Assembly: GCF_000715505.1 (NCBI RefSeq)
Contig: NZ_JHEH01000022.1
Span: 1 to 55,028 of the forward strand
DNA from: Thioclava dalianensis
Lineage (GTDB): Bacteria; Pseudomonadota; Alphaproteobacteria; Rhodobacterales; Rhodobacteraceae
Direction: 5' to 3'
Length of the DNA stretch: 55,028 bases
Below the pieces are notes generated by a model, which did not search any database, had not been told where the DNA came from, and was given only the letters and a program-made list of their open reading frames with translations. Shown here piece by piece: positions 18,926 through 27,966 of the stretch. Position numbers and translations under genes: made by a program. Every line of letters begins with the position of its first letter. Position 1 is the stretch's first letter.

Positions 18926-20854
18926 ATGTCTCCTGATCAGATCGTCGCCACGGTGATCACCCTCATGAGCACCACGGCAAATCCTGCTTTTGAGACGCTG
19001 AAAGCCGGCGGCTATGACACAGGTTATCCGGTCGCGATCGAGGCCTGTCCCCGACCGCTTGGGCCGCTGGAAGTCGAGGGGCAGACGGTGATCTGCGGTC
19101 GCGTCACCGTGCCGGAGGATCACGACGCACCTGACGGGGCGACGATCCCACTTGCCTTCGCGGTGCTCAAATCCCACTCCACCGCCCCCGCGCCGGACCC
19201 GGTGATCTATCTGCATGGCGGTCCGGGAGGATATACGGTGCAGACGATTCCGACGAACGCCGCGCTGTTCGATTTCCTTCGCGACAGGCGCGACATCGTT
19301 CTGTTCGACCAGCGCGGCTCGGGGATCTCGGATCAGACCATTGCCTGCTATAACGAGTTTTCCGAAGATTTCATGCAATTCGCACAAGCCGACGAGGAGA
19401 CGATGTTCGACGCCGACCAGCCATTGGCGAAATGCCTTTCGGAGACGGTCGCGACTGGCGTTGATCTGTCGCTCTACAATACGACGCAAAGCGCGCGCGA
19501 CGTGCGCGCCATCATGGATGCTCTTGGCTATCCCGACTACAACGCCTTCGGCATCTCCTACGGCACCAAGCTGGGCCAGGAGCTTTTGCGCAGCGCTCCC
19601 GAAGGCTTGCGAAGCCTCGTAATCGACAGCATCAGCCGAGTGGACAATCCGGCCTATGATACGAACGGCGTGCCAGTGGATCAGGCGCTTGGCTGGGTCG
19701 TGGACTACTGCATGGCGAATGAAGCCTGTGCGGCAGCCTATCCGGATCTGGAGGAGACCATCCACGCGGCCGGAGCCCGCTTGGCGCAAGAACCGAAGCT
19801 GACGCTCGCAGGGGAAGAGATCGATCAGAGCCTGATGTTGGATCTGATGGATGCCAGTAACACGCGGGCGATGCCGTTCACGGCTTATCTGCCGCAGGTT
19901 TTCACCGAATTGGCGGAGGGCAAAACAGCGACGCTCGAGAAGCTCCTCAAGGGGGGCTTCAACCCCGACGGCTCCCCGGAGGCGATCCTTGCCAGATACG
20001 GCGCTGCCATGGGTGAAATCGACAAGACGATTGCCGAGGTGGCGTTGATGCAGGCCGAGCAGATGCGTAGCACGCAGGCTGCGGTGGGCAAGCTGCTCTC
20101 GACCCTGTCCGACGACCTCGCAGCCTCAGGCGCTCTTAACACCGAAGCGCTTCTGGATGAACAGCTTTCCGCAGTCGCGACCACGATGGAAGCGGATGTG
20201 TTGCTGGCCTTTCTGCACGACTACGTTCAGCTTGTCGGACAAGATCCTGACCGGGAGGCGATCGAAACCCTCATCGACCGATATGTGCCCGAGGTCGAAA
20301 AAACACGGTTACTTGGGCTCGTAACGGCAATGACGCAGGAAGACGTCGCCGCCTTCTACCAGCGCGCCCGAACGGACTCGGCCAACATCACCTCGAAATC
20401 TCGGATGATCTTCACCTTGGGTATCATCGCCTGCCAGGAGGATTTCCCATTCAATTCTCGCGAGGGCTACAACGATGTAGCGGCCGGGTATCGCTTTCCC
20501 TCCATCGATACGGGTGTGCGCAAGACGACCCTGCCGCTCTATGGTTTTTGCGACCTCTTCGAGAAGCATCCACGCGCGGGCTTCCACGCCCCCGTCAGCA
20601 GCGACATCCCTGTGCTTGCGATGTCGGGAACAAAGGACACACAGACCAACCCTGATGCCGCCGCAAAGGTCGTGCGCTCCCTCACAAAGGGTCAAGCCGT
20701 GCTCTTCCCCGAGGCTGGCCATGCCGTCATCCAGTTCTCGCAATGCGCGAAGGACGTGGCGGAAGGGTTTCTGGAAGACCCCAATACCGAGGTGAACGCC
20801 GCCTGCATCGAAGGGCTGAAACCGCAATTCTATGTGCCGGCATCGACGCAATAG
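18926..20854 (+). CDS. alpha/beta hydrolase, TAP-like (peptidase S33 type), copy 1
   Basis: A 642-residue alpha/beta hydrolase. It has the oxyanion segment YLHGGPGG, the strand VLFDQRGSG, the nucleophile elbow GISYGTKLG (Ser near residue 209), a long helical cap (about 260-480), and the TAP-like C-terminal part with the acidic residue in SGTKDTQT and the His in GHAVIQFS. Relatives are proline or tripeptidyl aminopeptidases. Unlike most, it starts MSPDQIVATVI with no signal peptide. GAAAGG precedes the ATG at 18926. A paralogue follows 20 bp downstream. Confidence 0.85.
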   Translation: MSPDQIVATVITLMSTTANPAFETLKAGGYDTGYPVAIEACPRPLGPLEVEGQTVICGRVTVPEDHDAPDGATIPLAFAVLKSHSTAPAPDPVIYLHGGPGGYTVQTIPTNAALFDFLRDRRDIVLFDQRGSGISDQTIACYNEFSEDFMQFAQADEETMFDADQPLAKCLSETVATGVDLSLYNTTQSARDVRAIMDALGYPDYNAFGISYGTKLGQELLRSAPEGLRSLVIDSISRVDNPAYDTNGVPVDQALGWVVDYCMANEACAAAYPDLEETIHAAGARLAQEPKLTLAGEEIDQSLMLDLMDASNTRAMPFTAYLPQVFTELAEGKTATLEKLLKGGFNPDGSPEAILARYGAAMGEIDKTIAEVALMQAEQMRSTQAAVGKLLSTLSDDLAASGALNTEALLDEQLSAVATTMEADVLLAFLHDYVQLVGQDPDREAIETLIDRYVPEVEKTRLLGLVTAMTQEDVAAFYQRARTDSANITSKSRMIFTLGIIACQEDFPFNSREGYNDVAAGYRFPSIDTGVRKTTLPLYGFCDLFEKHPRAGFHAPVSSDIPVLAMSGTKDTQTNPDAAAKVVRSLTKGQAVLFPEAGHAVIQFSQCAKDVAEGFLEDPNTEVNAACIEGLKPQFYVPASTQ

Positions 20855-20874
20855 ACCCAGAGGAAGGATGCGAA

Positions 20875-22863
20875 ATGTCGCCTGATCAGATCATTGCTCT
20901 CATCGCTGCGCTGACGGCCGAGCCCGACCCTAACGCTTTTTCCCAACTGAAGAACGGCGGTTTCGATCCCTCCTTTCCCGTGACGATCACCGCATGCACG
21001 CGTCCGGTCGCTCCGACCGAAATCGAGGGCAAGACGGTGATTTGTGGCAAGATCCAAGTGCCGTTCGACCATCGCAAACCCGAAGGAAAGACGATCGACA
21101 TCGCCTTCAATCTTTACAAGGCGCGCTCACTGTCACCGCAGCCCGACCCGGTGATCTACCTCCACGGCGGTCCCGGAAGCGGCACCGTCAGCCGGGTGGC
21201 AAAAACCGTCAGCTACTTTGAGCACCTGCGGGAGCGGCGCGACATCATCGCGATCGACGAACGCGGCGTGGATGCGAGCGCGCCCGATATGGATTGCTAT
21301 TCGACCCTCGGAGAACAGCTTGGCCCCGTGGTTGATGCGATTGGTGGCGCCGCCATCCCGTCTCTCGGGCTGGATTTCATCAAGGGCTGCCTTAAGGAAC
21401 TCGAGGCCAAGGGCATCGACTATTCCCTCATCAACACCGAGCAGAACGCGATGGATGTCCCGGCCGTGATGTCGGCTTTGGGCTACGACCACTACAACAT
21501 CTACGGGATTTCCTACGGAACCAAGCTGACGATGGAGATTTTGCGCCAGAATCCTCCCGGCATCCGTGCGGCGGTCATCGATGGCAACGCCCCGCCGTGG
21601 CTGCCGCTTTATTCAATGTTCTGGCAGTCGCATTCCACGCCGATCCGCAAGACCCTGGAGCCTTGCGAGCGCGATCCTGTCTGCAACGCGGCATATCCCG
21701 ACATCATCCCGCGCACCTTCGCGCTCATCGACAAGCTGGGCGCCGAACCGGTGGAGGGTCCGAACGGCAAGGTCGGTCTGGAGGAGCTGTTCTTCACCAT
21801 CGACGGACGTGTGGACATGAAGGGCCATTACGCTGCGCTTTCGCCCTATCTCCCGCTGATGGTCACCCAACTCGAAAAGGGCGAGACCACGATCTACGAC
21901 GAGATCACCTCTGGGGAACTGCCGCCGAAACCGGCCAGCGCCGATGCCGATGCCGCGCGCGCCGCCGCGCAGGCGGCAGGCTTGAGCGCCTCCGAAATGG
22001 TGTTGGTTGATGCGATGTTGGCTGCCGCCGATCACATGCGGATCGCGGAGAGCACTGTGGAAAATGCCGCGCAGGCGCTCGAAGCAGACCTTGATGCCGA
22101 AGCCCGCGGCACCGATCTGGCCGAGATATTCGACGACCGTCTGGCCGACGCCATCCGCGCCCTCGATGATCCCGACGAGCGGCTGGCCGCCGGGCGCGAC
22201 TACCTCGACCTAAGATTCGTGAAGCCTTCGGTCGATCCGCTGATTGCCTTGGCGAAGACCCATTTCGATAGTGAAACCGGCGCGACCATAGCAGCCCTCG
22301 CGCGTCAGCTTGGCCCCGACGACCTGACCCGTGTCTTCGACTTGATCCGCATCGATAATCAGGCAACGGTCAAGGACGTGGAAGGCATGCTTCAACTGCT
22401 GCTTTACGCCTGCCAGGAGGATTTCGTGGACGGCTGGAACTCGCCTGAGAAGTTCCGCGCGCTGATGATCGAAGATGGCTCCTGGGGCCCGGTGATGCAA
22501 GACATCATGGTCGACTGGCTGTCCACTCCCTTCGTCGAACCCTGTGCCCTGTTCGACGAGCACCCACGCAAGGACTGGACGACCATCGGGTCATCGGACC
22601 GGCCCGTGCTGTCGATGAACGGGGAGCTCGACACGCAGACCGCCGGGATATGGGGCGCGCTTGCGGTGCAGAACTACAGCAACGCGCAGGTGGTCATGGT
22701 GCCCGAATCCGGCCACGGCACCATCCAGTTCAGCCAATGTGCCAAGGACATCACCGCCGCCTTCATCGAGGATCCGACGGGCAAGCTTGATACGTCTTGC
22801 GTCGAAGATCTTCGCCTCCCGGTGATGATGCCCGACGGAACGATGCATCCACTGCCATATTGA
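20875..22863 (+). CDS. alpha/beta hydrolase, TAP-like (peptidase S33 type), copy 2
   Basis: A 662-residue paralogue of the preceding gene. It has the same N-terminus (MSPDQIIALIAALTA), VIYLHGGPGSG, VIDERG-type strand (IAIDERGVD), nucleophile elbow GISYGTKL, acid in NGELDTQT and His in SGHGTIQF. The cap contains an Ala-rich helical insertion (about residues 350-400). Again there is no signal peptide. GAGGAAGG lies 7 bp before the ATG. Tandem duplication followed by divergence is clear; the two may act on different substrates. Confidence 0.85.
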   Translation: MSPDQIIALIAALTAEPDPNAFSQLKNGGFDPSFPVTITACTRPVAPTEIEGKTVICGKIQVPFDHRKPEGKTIDIAFNLYKARSLSPQPDPVIYLHGGPGSGTVSRVAKTVSYFEHLRERRDIIAIDERGVDASAPDMDCYSTLGEQLGPVVDAIGGAAIPSLGLDFIKGCLKELEAKGIDYSLINTEQNAMDVPAVMSALGYDHYNIYGISYGTKLTMEILRQNPPGIRAAVIDGNAPPWLPLYSMFWQSHSTPIRKTLEPCERDPVCNAAYPDIIPRTFALIDKLGAEPVEGPNGKVGLEELFFTIDGRVDMKGHYAALSPYLPLMVTQLEKGETTIYDEITSGELPPKPASADADAARAAAQAAGLSASEMVLVDAMLAAADHMRIAESTVENAAQALEADLDAEARGTDLAEIFDDRLADAIRALDDPDERLAAGRDYLDLRFVKPSVDPLIALAKTHFDSETGATIAALARQLGPDDLTRVFDLIRIDNQATVKDVEGMLQLLLYACQEDFVDGWNSPEKFRALMIEDGSWGPVMQDIMVDWLSTPFVEPCALFDEHPRKDWTTIGSSDRPVLSMNGELDTQTAGIWGALAVQNYSNAQVVMVPESGHGTIQFSQCAKDITAAFIEDPTGKLDTSCVEDLRLPVMMPDGTMHPLPY

Positions 22864-22895
22864 TGCTGGGTGCGCACGGCGCCCGCGCATGACGA

Positions 22896-23834
22896 TCAGC
22901 GTCCGCCCCGGATTGGCGCACGGGCGCGGCGCAGCGTTTTCGATGGCAACTCCCCGAAACGCTGCTTGTACGCGTGGCCCGTGCGCCCGAAGTGGAATAG
23001 ACCGCACGCGAGTGCCGCAGAGGTCACGGTGGTCGCCTCTTCCGCCGTCATGAGACGTGCGCGCAGCGCGCTCAGCCGCAAATCCGCGATATACTGCCGA
23101 GGCGATTGTCCCAGCCAGGAGGAGAACGCCCGCTGCAAGGTCCTGAGATCGACCCCGGCCGCATCCGCGACCTCCTGCACGGTGAGGGCACTCGAGTAAG
23201 ATTCTGCGATGAAGTCCCGCGCCGTCGCGAGAACTCGCTGCACGCTCTGATCTCCCGGAGTCAGTCGATCCGGGGCCGCGGGCGACATGGATTCCATGAA
23301 CATCTCGTCGATCAAGGCTTCGATCAGCGCGATTTTCGTATCGAAGACGAAATCTGCCACGTCGTGGATTTCGAACGATAACTCGAGAAGCTGCCGGAGT
23401 TGCAGGCATTTGTTATAATTCGGAACGTGTTTGCCGGGCGGCTCGCCCGGCTCGCCCATGGATCGACCCGCTGGCGCTATGACGGAGTAACTCTCATAGG
23501 CTCCCCCGTCGGACCCAGGCATGAGGCGGCTGTGCCACTCAGCTTTTCCGATGCGAAACATATCGCCGGGTTTGAGAGCATAGCGAGCTCCGGCCACCGA
23601 AACTTCGCTATGTCCTCCGCCGACGATCGTGAGGACGGTGCGGTCCGGCTCGATGAACGTGCCTTCGTGCCCGGTGGAGTTCACCGCGACGACCGTGAAC
23701 CCACGCGGCCCGGGAGGCAGGCGCCTGTGACGCAGTCTCTGCACCGGGCCAAAAAACTTGAAATCGCGGACTTTGGAAAAGATCTGCGGAAGTTCGGATC
23801 CGGGTCGAAACTCATTGATAGAAATCTGAGACAT
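22896..23834 (-). CDS. AraC-family transcriptional regulator
   Basis: A 312-residue regulator. An N-terminal cupin-like sensing part (ALKPGDMFRIGKAEWHSRL) is followed by the two-helix-turn-helix AraC domain at about 205-300: LTVQEVADAAGVDLRTLQRA and then ALACGLFHFGRTGHAYKQRF. The end converges on the second hydrolase gene, 32 bp apart. It could control the hydrolase genes, but nothing in the sequence proves it. Confidence 0.9.
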   Translation of the reverse strand: MSQISINEFRPGSELPQIFSKVRDFKFFGPVQRLRHRRLPPGPRGFTVVAVNSTGHEGTFIEPDRTVLTIVGGGHSEVSVAGARYALKPGDMFRIGKAEWHSRLMPGSDGGAYESYSVIAPAGRSMGEPGEPPGKHVPNYNKCLQLRQLLELSFEIHDVADFVFDTKIALIEALIDEMFMESMSPAAPDRLTPGDQSVQRVLATARDFIAESYSSALTVQEVADAAGVDLRTLQRAFSSWLGQSPRQYIADLRLSALRARLMTAEEATTVTSAALACGLFHFGRTGHAYKQRFGELPSKTLRRARAPIRGGR

Positions 23835-24279
23835 GAAGGCACGCCCAATTCATCACGGTTGCGTTATCGTACCACGCCTCAGCCCCGTCCGCGAAGCCGA
23901 ACTTGCCTTTTCTTCACCAAGCACATCCCGGTCTCGACGCCGATTTTTTGTGTAACGTCAGAGGGGTTGCGATGCTCCTCCATGCAGGTCGAACTCGGCA
24001 TCGGCAAGAAATCTCCGCTTGGGAGACGCACCACGAAGCAGAGGAAATCAACTGCGCGCCCTTATTGCGCGCGCAGGCGGACGATAAAATTGTTCCCAAA
24101 AGCGCAGAGGCGTTCGTTTCCTTGGTTGCCTTTTGAATGCAAGGAAAGCTCAAAAACAGGAATATTTGGCGCAAATGACTGCTTTGTCGTTGGCCTTCAA
24201 CATTGGTCACATCCGCAGCTAGCTGTTTGATCCCAGGGTTTGATGGTGTGATCCTTTCTCAGGACTGGAAGGAAGCATT
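23835..24279. other. intergenic region and IS481 left end
   Basis: About 445 bp between the AraC start and the IS481 transposase start. It is AT-richer than the surroundings (runs of A and T near 24140-24180), has no convincing gene, and its last 60 bp (from about 24220, GTTTGATCCCAGGG) resemble an IS481 left end. The AraC promoter must be in the first part. Confidence 0.4.
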
Positions 24280-24310
24280 ATGGGACAAGTTCGTCATGGC
24301 AGCGCCACGA

Positions 24311-24353
24311 TCCCGTTGACCGACAGGTGAATGCGCGCATTCACCGAGAGGGG
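24311..24353 (+). repeat. mini hairpin element, copy D (in IS481 transposase)
   Basis: An insert after the codons for MGQVRHGSAT. It reads CCGTTGACCGACAGG, then the perfect 18-bp palindrome GTGAATGCGCGCATTCAC, then CCGAGAGGGG (the blocks overlap by a few bases). The two flanking blocks match copy A (12 of 15 and 10 of 10 bases); only the hairpin sequence differs. Net insertion is 40 or 43 bp and shifts the frame by one. Confidence 0.8.
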
Positions 24354-24675
24354 CGCACGCCGTCAGAGCTGCAGTACAGCGGTCGCAAGCTTCGCTCGCG
24401 CAGCTGAGCAAGGAGCTGGGCATCAACCCCAAAACCGTCGCGAAGTGGCGCAAGCGCGCGACTGTCGAAGACTTGAAGCCCGGGCCAAAGGAGCCGCGTT
24501 CGACCGTTCTTACGGAAGCGGAGGAAGCAATGATCGCCGCCTTCCGGCGGCATACGCTGTTGCCGCTGGATGATTGCCTCTATGCCTTGCAGCCAACAAT
24601 CCCGCGCCTAACCCGGTCAGCGCTTCATCGTTGCCTGCAGCGGCATGGGATCTCGCGCTTGCCGGATATCGAGGG

Positions 24676-24718
24676 CCCCTATCGGGACATTGCTGCGCAA
24701 TACCCTGCCGGGCGGCGG
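24676..24718 (-). repeat. mini hairpin element, copy B (in IS481 transposase)
   Basis: An insert between the codons for LPDIEG and DKPKRQKF. On the plus strand it reads CCCCTATCGG, then CATTGCTGCGCAATA, then CCCTGCCGGGC. It is the reverse complement of the copy A type, and its hairpin is nearly the same as in copy A. Net insertion is 41 bp (24677-24717), which shifts the frame by two. Confidence 0.85.
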
Positions 24719-25316
24719 ACAAACCAAAGCGGCAGAAGTTCAAACGCTACCCAATCGGCTTTTTCCATATCGACATCGCGGAAGTTCAGACGGTTGAGGG
24801 GAAGCTCCATCTCTTTGTGGCCATTGATCGAACCAGCAAGTTCGCGGTCACCCAACTTGTCGAAAAGGCCGATCGCAAGACAGCCTAGGAATTTCTTGAG
24901 CACCTGCTCAAGAGGGTTCCCTACCGCATCCACACGATCCTGACCGACAATGGCATCCAGTTCGCCGAGCAACCCCGGAACAGGAACACAGCGTATTCGC
25001 GCCAGATGCGCTTCGATATGATCTGCGAGGCAAATGGGATCGAGCACCGCCTGACCAAACCGAACCATCCTTGGACCAACGGTCAGGTCGAGAGGATGAA
25101 TCGCACGATCAAAGAAGCCACAGTCAAGCGATACCACTACGACAGCCACGATCGGCTGCGCACACACCTCGCGGACTTCATGGCAGCCTACAACTTCGCC
25201 CGCCGGCTCAAGACGATCAATGGGCTCACGCCTTACGAATACATCTGCAAAATCTGGACGTCAGAGCCAGACAGATTCATCATTGATCCGATCCACCAAA
25301 TGCCGGGACTAAATAC

Positions 25317-25934
25317 CTAGGCCTTGTATTTTGCGACAAATTCCGCAGCCGGGAGCGCACGGAAATCAGCCAGCGCCGCGTGCAGGCGCTCATGCTCCCA
25401 ATCCCACCAGGCGAGGTCGAGCAGGTCCTGCGCGACCTCATCGGGAAAGCGCATTCGCAGCGGTTCGGCCGCGACCCCGGCGACGATCGTGAACGGCGCC
25501 ACATCCTTCGTCACCACCGCGCCCGATGCGACCACGGCCCCTGCCCCGATCGTGACTTCGGGCTTGATGATCGCACCATGCCCGATCCAGCAATCCGGCC
25601 CCAGTGCCGTTCGGCGCGACGCGCGTTGAACGAAGAATTCGTCCCAGTCGGCCTCATCCGCCCAATAATAGTGAGATCTGTAAAGGAAGTGATGCTGCGC
25701 CGCGTTGCGCCACGGATGATCGGTCGGCCCGATCCGGGTGAACGCCGCGATATTTGCGAATTTCCCGACACTCGTGTTCGTAATATCGGCATAGCGGTCG
25801 CAATAGGCGTAATCGCCGAAATCGGAATTCAACACGCGGCTGCCACGCCCCAGCTCGCAATAGCGCCCGAAGGTCGAATTGCTCACCTCGCAATCGGCGG
25901 GAATATGGGGCGTATCGGGATCAAGCTTGGGCAT
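25317..25934 (-). CDS. hexapeptide-repeat acyltransferase of phosphonate loci
   Basis: A 205-residue left-handed beta-helix transferase of the xenobiotic acetyltransferase type. It has hexapeptide turns ([40 protein letters not shown]) and the active-site His region RIGPTDHPW. Similar proteins are encoded next to phosphonate transport and C-P lyase genes; their acceptor is not established. It ends in a stop codon shared as CTAG with the IS481 transposase on the other strand. It is the last gene of the phn cluster here. Confidence 0.8.
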   Translation of the reverse strand: MPKLDPDTPHIPADCEVSNSTFGRYCELGRGSRVLNSDFGDYAYCDRYADITNTSVGKFANIAAFTRIGPTDHPWRNAAQHHFLYRSHYYWADEADWDEFFVQRASRRTALGPDCWIGHGAIIKPEVTIGAGAVVASGAVVTKDVAPFTIVAGVAAEPLRMRFPDEVAQDLLDLAWWDWEHERLHAALADFRALPAAEFVAKYKA

Positions 25935-25943
25935 GGTCGCCTC

Positions 25944-26594
25944 TCAGAAAGGACGGGGGCGTCCGTCGGACTGCAGGAAAGCGCCGGTCTGCGCCAGTTG
26001 CAGCCCGGCGGCCGTGTCGAGGATTTCGCAGGCGACATCTTCGGGGTCGCGATCGGCCTCTGGCCCGCCCATATCGGTGCGCACCCAGCCGGGGTCGATC
26101 AGCGCAACGGGAATCCCTTCGGGTTCAAGCTCGGTGGCAAGCCCCTGCATCACCTTGTTGAGCGCCGCTTTCGAGGCGCGATAGGCGATCCGGTCGGGCT
26201 TGCGATACCCCATCCAGGCCATCTGCGAAGATATCGCGAGAATGCGCCCGCCCTTCCCCGCGCGCAAATTGGGCAGCAGAGCCTGTGCAAGCGCCAGCGG
26301 GGCGAGCGTATTGATCCGCATCGTCTCGGCAAAGCCGTCGAAATCCATATCCAAAGGGCTTTGCGTCGCGGGCCCGATGATGCCCGCATTGAGGATCAAG
26401 CAATCGAGCGGACCGCTCTGTGTCGCAACCCCTGCGAAGGCGTCGAAATTCGCCATGTCGAGCGTATGGAGCACGACGCCCTCTGGCGCCCCACCCCGTC
26501 GCAGCGTTCCCTGCACATCCCAACCGCGCAGGACGGCTTCCTCGGCCATAGCGCGACCGAGCCCCCGATTGACGCCGGTAATCAGCAGACGCAT
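25944..26594 (-). CDS. SDR-family oxidoreductase
   Basis: A 216-residue short-chain dehydrogenase. It has the glycine motif TGVNRGLG at residues 6-13, LILNAGI (the NAG strand), the catalytic Ser in AISSQMAWMG, and Tyr/Lys in YRASKAALN. It is shorter than typical SDRs at the C-terminus but complete in the active site. It starts 4 bp after the phnE2 stop and so belongs to the phn transcript. The substrate is unknown; a link to phosphonate metabolism is inferred from position only. Confidence 0.85.
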   Translation of the reverse strand: MRLLITGVNRGLGRAMAEEAVLRGWDVQGTLRRGGAPEGVVLHTLDMANFDAFAGVATQSGPLDCLILNAGIIGPATQSPLDMDFDGFAETMRINTLAPLALAQALLPNLRAGKGGRILAISSQMAWMGYRKPDRIAYRASKAALNKVMQGLATELEPEGIPVALIDPGWVRTDMGGPEADRDPEDVACEILDTAAGLQLAQTGAFLQSDGRPRPF

Positions 26595-26598
26595 GCGC

Positions 26599-27966
26599 TC
26601 AGCCCTTGATGAAGCGACGGCGCAACCAGCCCGAGATCGTGTCCATCGCCATCACCGTCAGGACGATCAGGATCACGTAGTAGCAGACCTCTTCCCAATC
26701 CTTCTGGGTGATGATCGCCTGCGTCAGCAGCAGGCCGATCCCGCCGCCCACCAGCGCGCCGATCACCGTGGCCGAGCGGGTATTGGATTCGAGATAATAC
26801 AGTAGCTGCGACAGGATCACCGGGGCGAGCTGCGGGATCACCCCGAAGCGCGCGCGTTGCAATCCGTTGGCCCCGGTCGAATTGACGCCCTCGACCTGCT
26901 TGCCGTCGATATTCTCCAGCGCCTCCGAGAACATCTTGCCGAAGGTGCCGGTGTCGGTCATCAGGATCGCGAGCGAGCCCGTCAGCGGCCCCGGCCCGAA
27001 GGCGCGGCTCAGGATTACCGTCCAGATCAGCCCGTCCACCCCGCGCAGGAAATCGAAAAAGCGGCGCAGGCTCAGGCGGATCGCGTTGAGCGGTGTGAAA
27101 TTGGTGGCCGCCAGGAATGCCAGCGGCAGCGCGATCATCCCTGCGCCCATCGTGCCGAGGAAAGCCATCAGGACGGTCTCGAGCATCGCCCAGGCCACCG
27201 CCGAGTGGTGCCACATGTTGTTGTGCCAGAAATCGCTCGCCATCGCCTGGATGTTGGGCATGTCCGGGTTCACCCGGTCCTTCCAGAGCGCGAGTGCGGC
27301 GAGCTGGCCGGGGCTCTTGCCATGGAACGGGCTATCGAGGGTGAAGAAGAACAGTTCCCAGCCGGGAAAGTAGCGGAAGGTCTCGGTGCGGTTGCGCGTC
27401 ATCGAGAAGCGCCAGTCGCCCTGATCCACCGAGACGCGGGTGTTCGAGACCGAAATCCATTCGGGCATCGCGCGCCCCGGTGGCAGGTCGAGCTTCACGT
27501 CACGCCCCTCCACCGAGACCGTCACGAGGCCGAAATCCGGGATCGCGAGCTTCGCGACGCGGTCGGCGAGATATGAGACATGCGCGCCGCCGGGCAGGTC
27601 GATCTCGGTGTGCTGGCCGGTGCCGCGATGCACCCATTCGGGCGGCGCATCCGCGGGGTAGGTCCCGCGCCGCTCGCCCTCGATCGCCACCACGGTCTCG
27701 TCGCTGCGCGCCTCGTAGGCCACCTGCGTCTTGTAGGACCAGAAGTCGCGCAGCAGCACACGGGCATGATCGGGCTTGGCATGGCCCAACACGGTCGCGA
27801 GGTCGAAGGCGAAGACGATGTAGATACCGTAGGCCAGCAGCACGAGCGGCACGGCGAGCGCGCGCCGCTTGCGCCAGCGGAAATTCGTCACGAGTGCGTG
27901 GGTGCGCGCCGCAAGATCGGGCTTCGCACCGGTCGCGCCCTGAAGATCGGTCGTGCTCAGGCTCAT
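26599..27966 (-). CDS. phnE: phosphonate ABC transporter permease, long form
   Basis: A 455-residue permease, much longer than the usual 260-290. A first membrane helix (about 38-58) is followed by about 165 residues that should lie in the periplasm (EARSDETVVAIEGERRGTYP through GRDVKLDLPPGR). The PhnE permease core follows from about residue 230, with the EAA-like loop GVNSTGANGLQRARFGVIPQ. It overlaps phnE1 by 4 bp (ATGA). The start at 27966 is chosen for this overlap. It should pair with the other PhnE to import phosphonates or phosphite-like compounds. Confidence 0.88.
   Translation of the reverse strand: MSLSTTDLQGATGAKPDLAARTHALVTNFRWRKRRALAVPLVLLAYGIYIVFAFDLATVLGHAKPDHARVLLRDFWSYKTQVAYEARSDETVVAIEGERRGTYPADAPPEWVHRGTGQHTEIDLPGGAHVSYLADRVAKLAIPDFGLVTVSVEGRDVKLDLPPGRAMPEWISVSNTRVSVDQGDWRFSMTRNRTETFRYFPGWELFFFTLDSPFHGKSPGQLAALALWKDRVNPDMPNIQAMASDFWHNNMWHHSAVAWAMLETVLMAFLGTMGAGMIALPLAFLAATNFTPLNAIRLSLRRFFDFLRGVDGLIWTVILSRAFGPGPLTGSLAILMTDTGTFGKMFSEALENIDGKQVEGVNSTGANGLQRARFGVIPQLAPVILSQLLYYLESNTRSATVIGALVGGGIGLLLTQAIITQKDWEEVCYYVILIVLTVMAMDTISGWLRRRFIKG

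Larger units (their letters stand above)
24280..25320 (+). mobile_element. IS481-family element with broken transposase
   Basis: An integrase-type DDE transposase. From ATG 24280 (MGQVRHGSAT) the frame is broken by insert D (24311-24353), resumes with LAQLSKELGINPKTVAKWRK, is broken by insert B (24676-24718), resumes with KRYPIGFFHIDIAEVQTVEG, meets one TAG at 24886, and runs through the catalytic region (ILTDNGIQF, NGQVERMNRTIKEATVK) to PGLNT and the stop. Without the two inserts there would be a single frame with one stop codon. The right terminal repeat is missing: the stop codon overlaps that of the acyltransferase gene. Confidence 0.9.

Noticed and set aside
12229-24718. Programmed frameshifting as the sole explanation for the split IS5 and IS481 transposases
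   Set aside because: The breaks coincide with 40-43 bp inserts of a shared family, and both genes also carry in-frame stops, so insertion plus decay explains them better.
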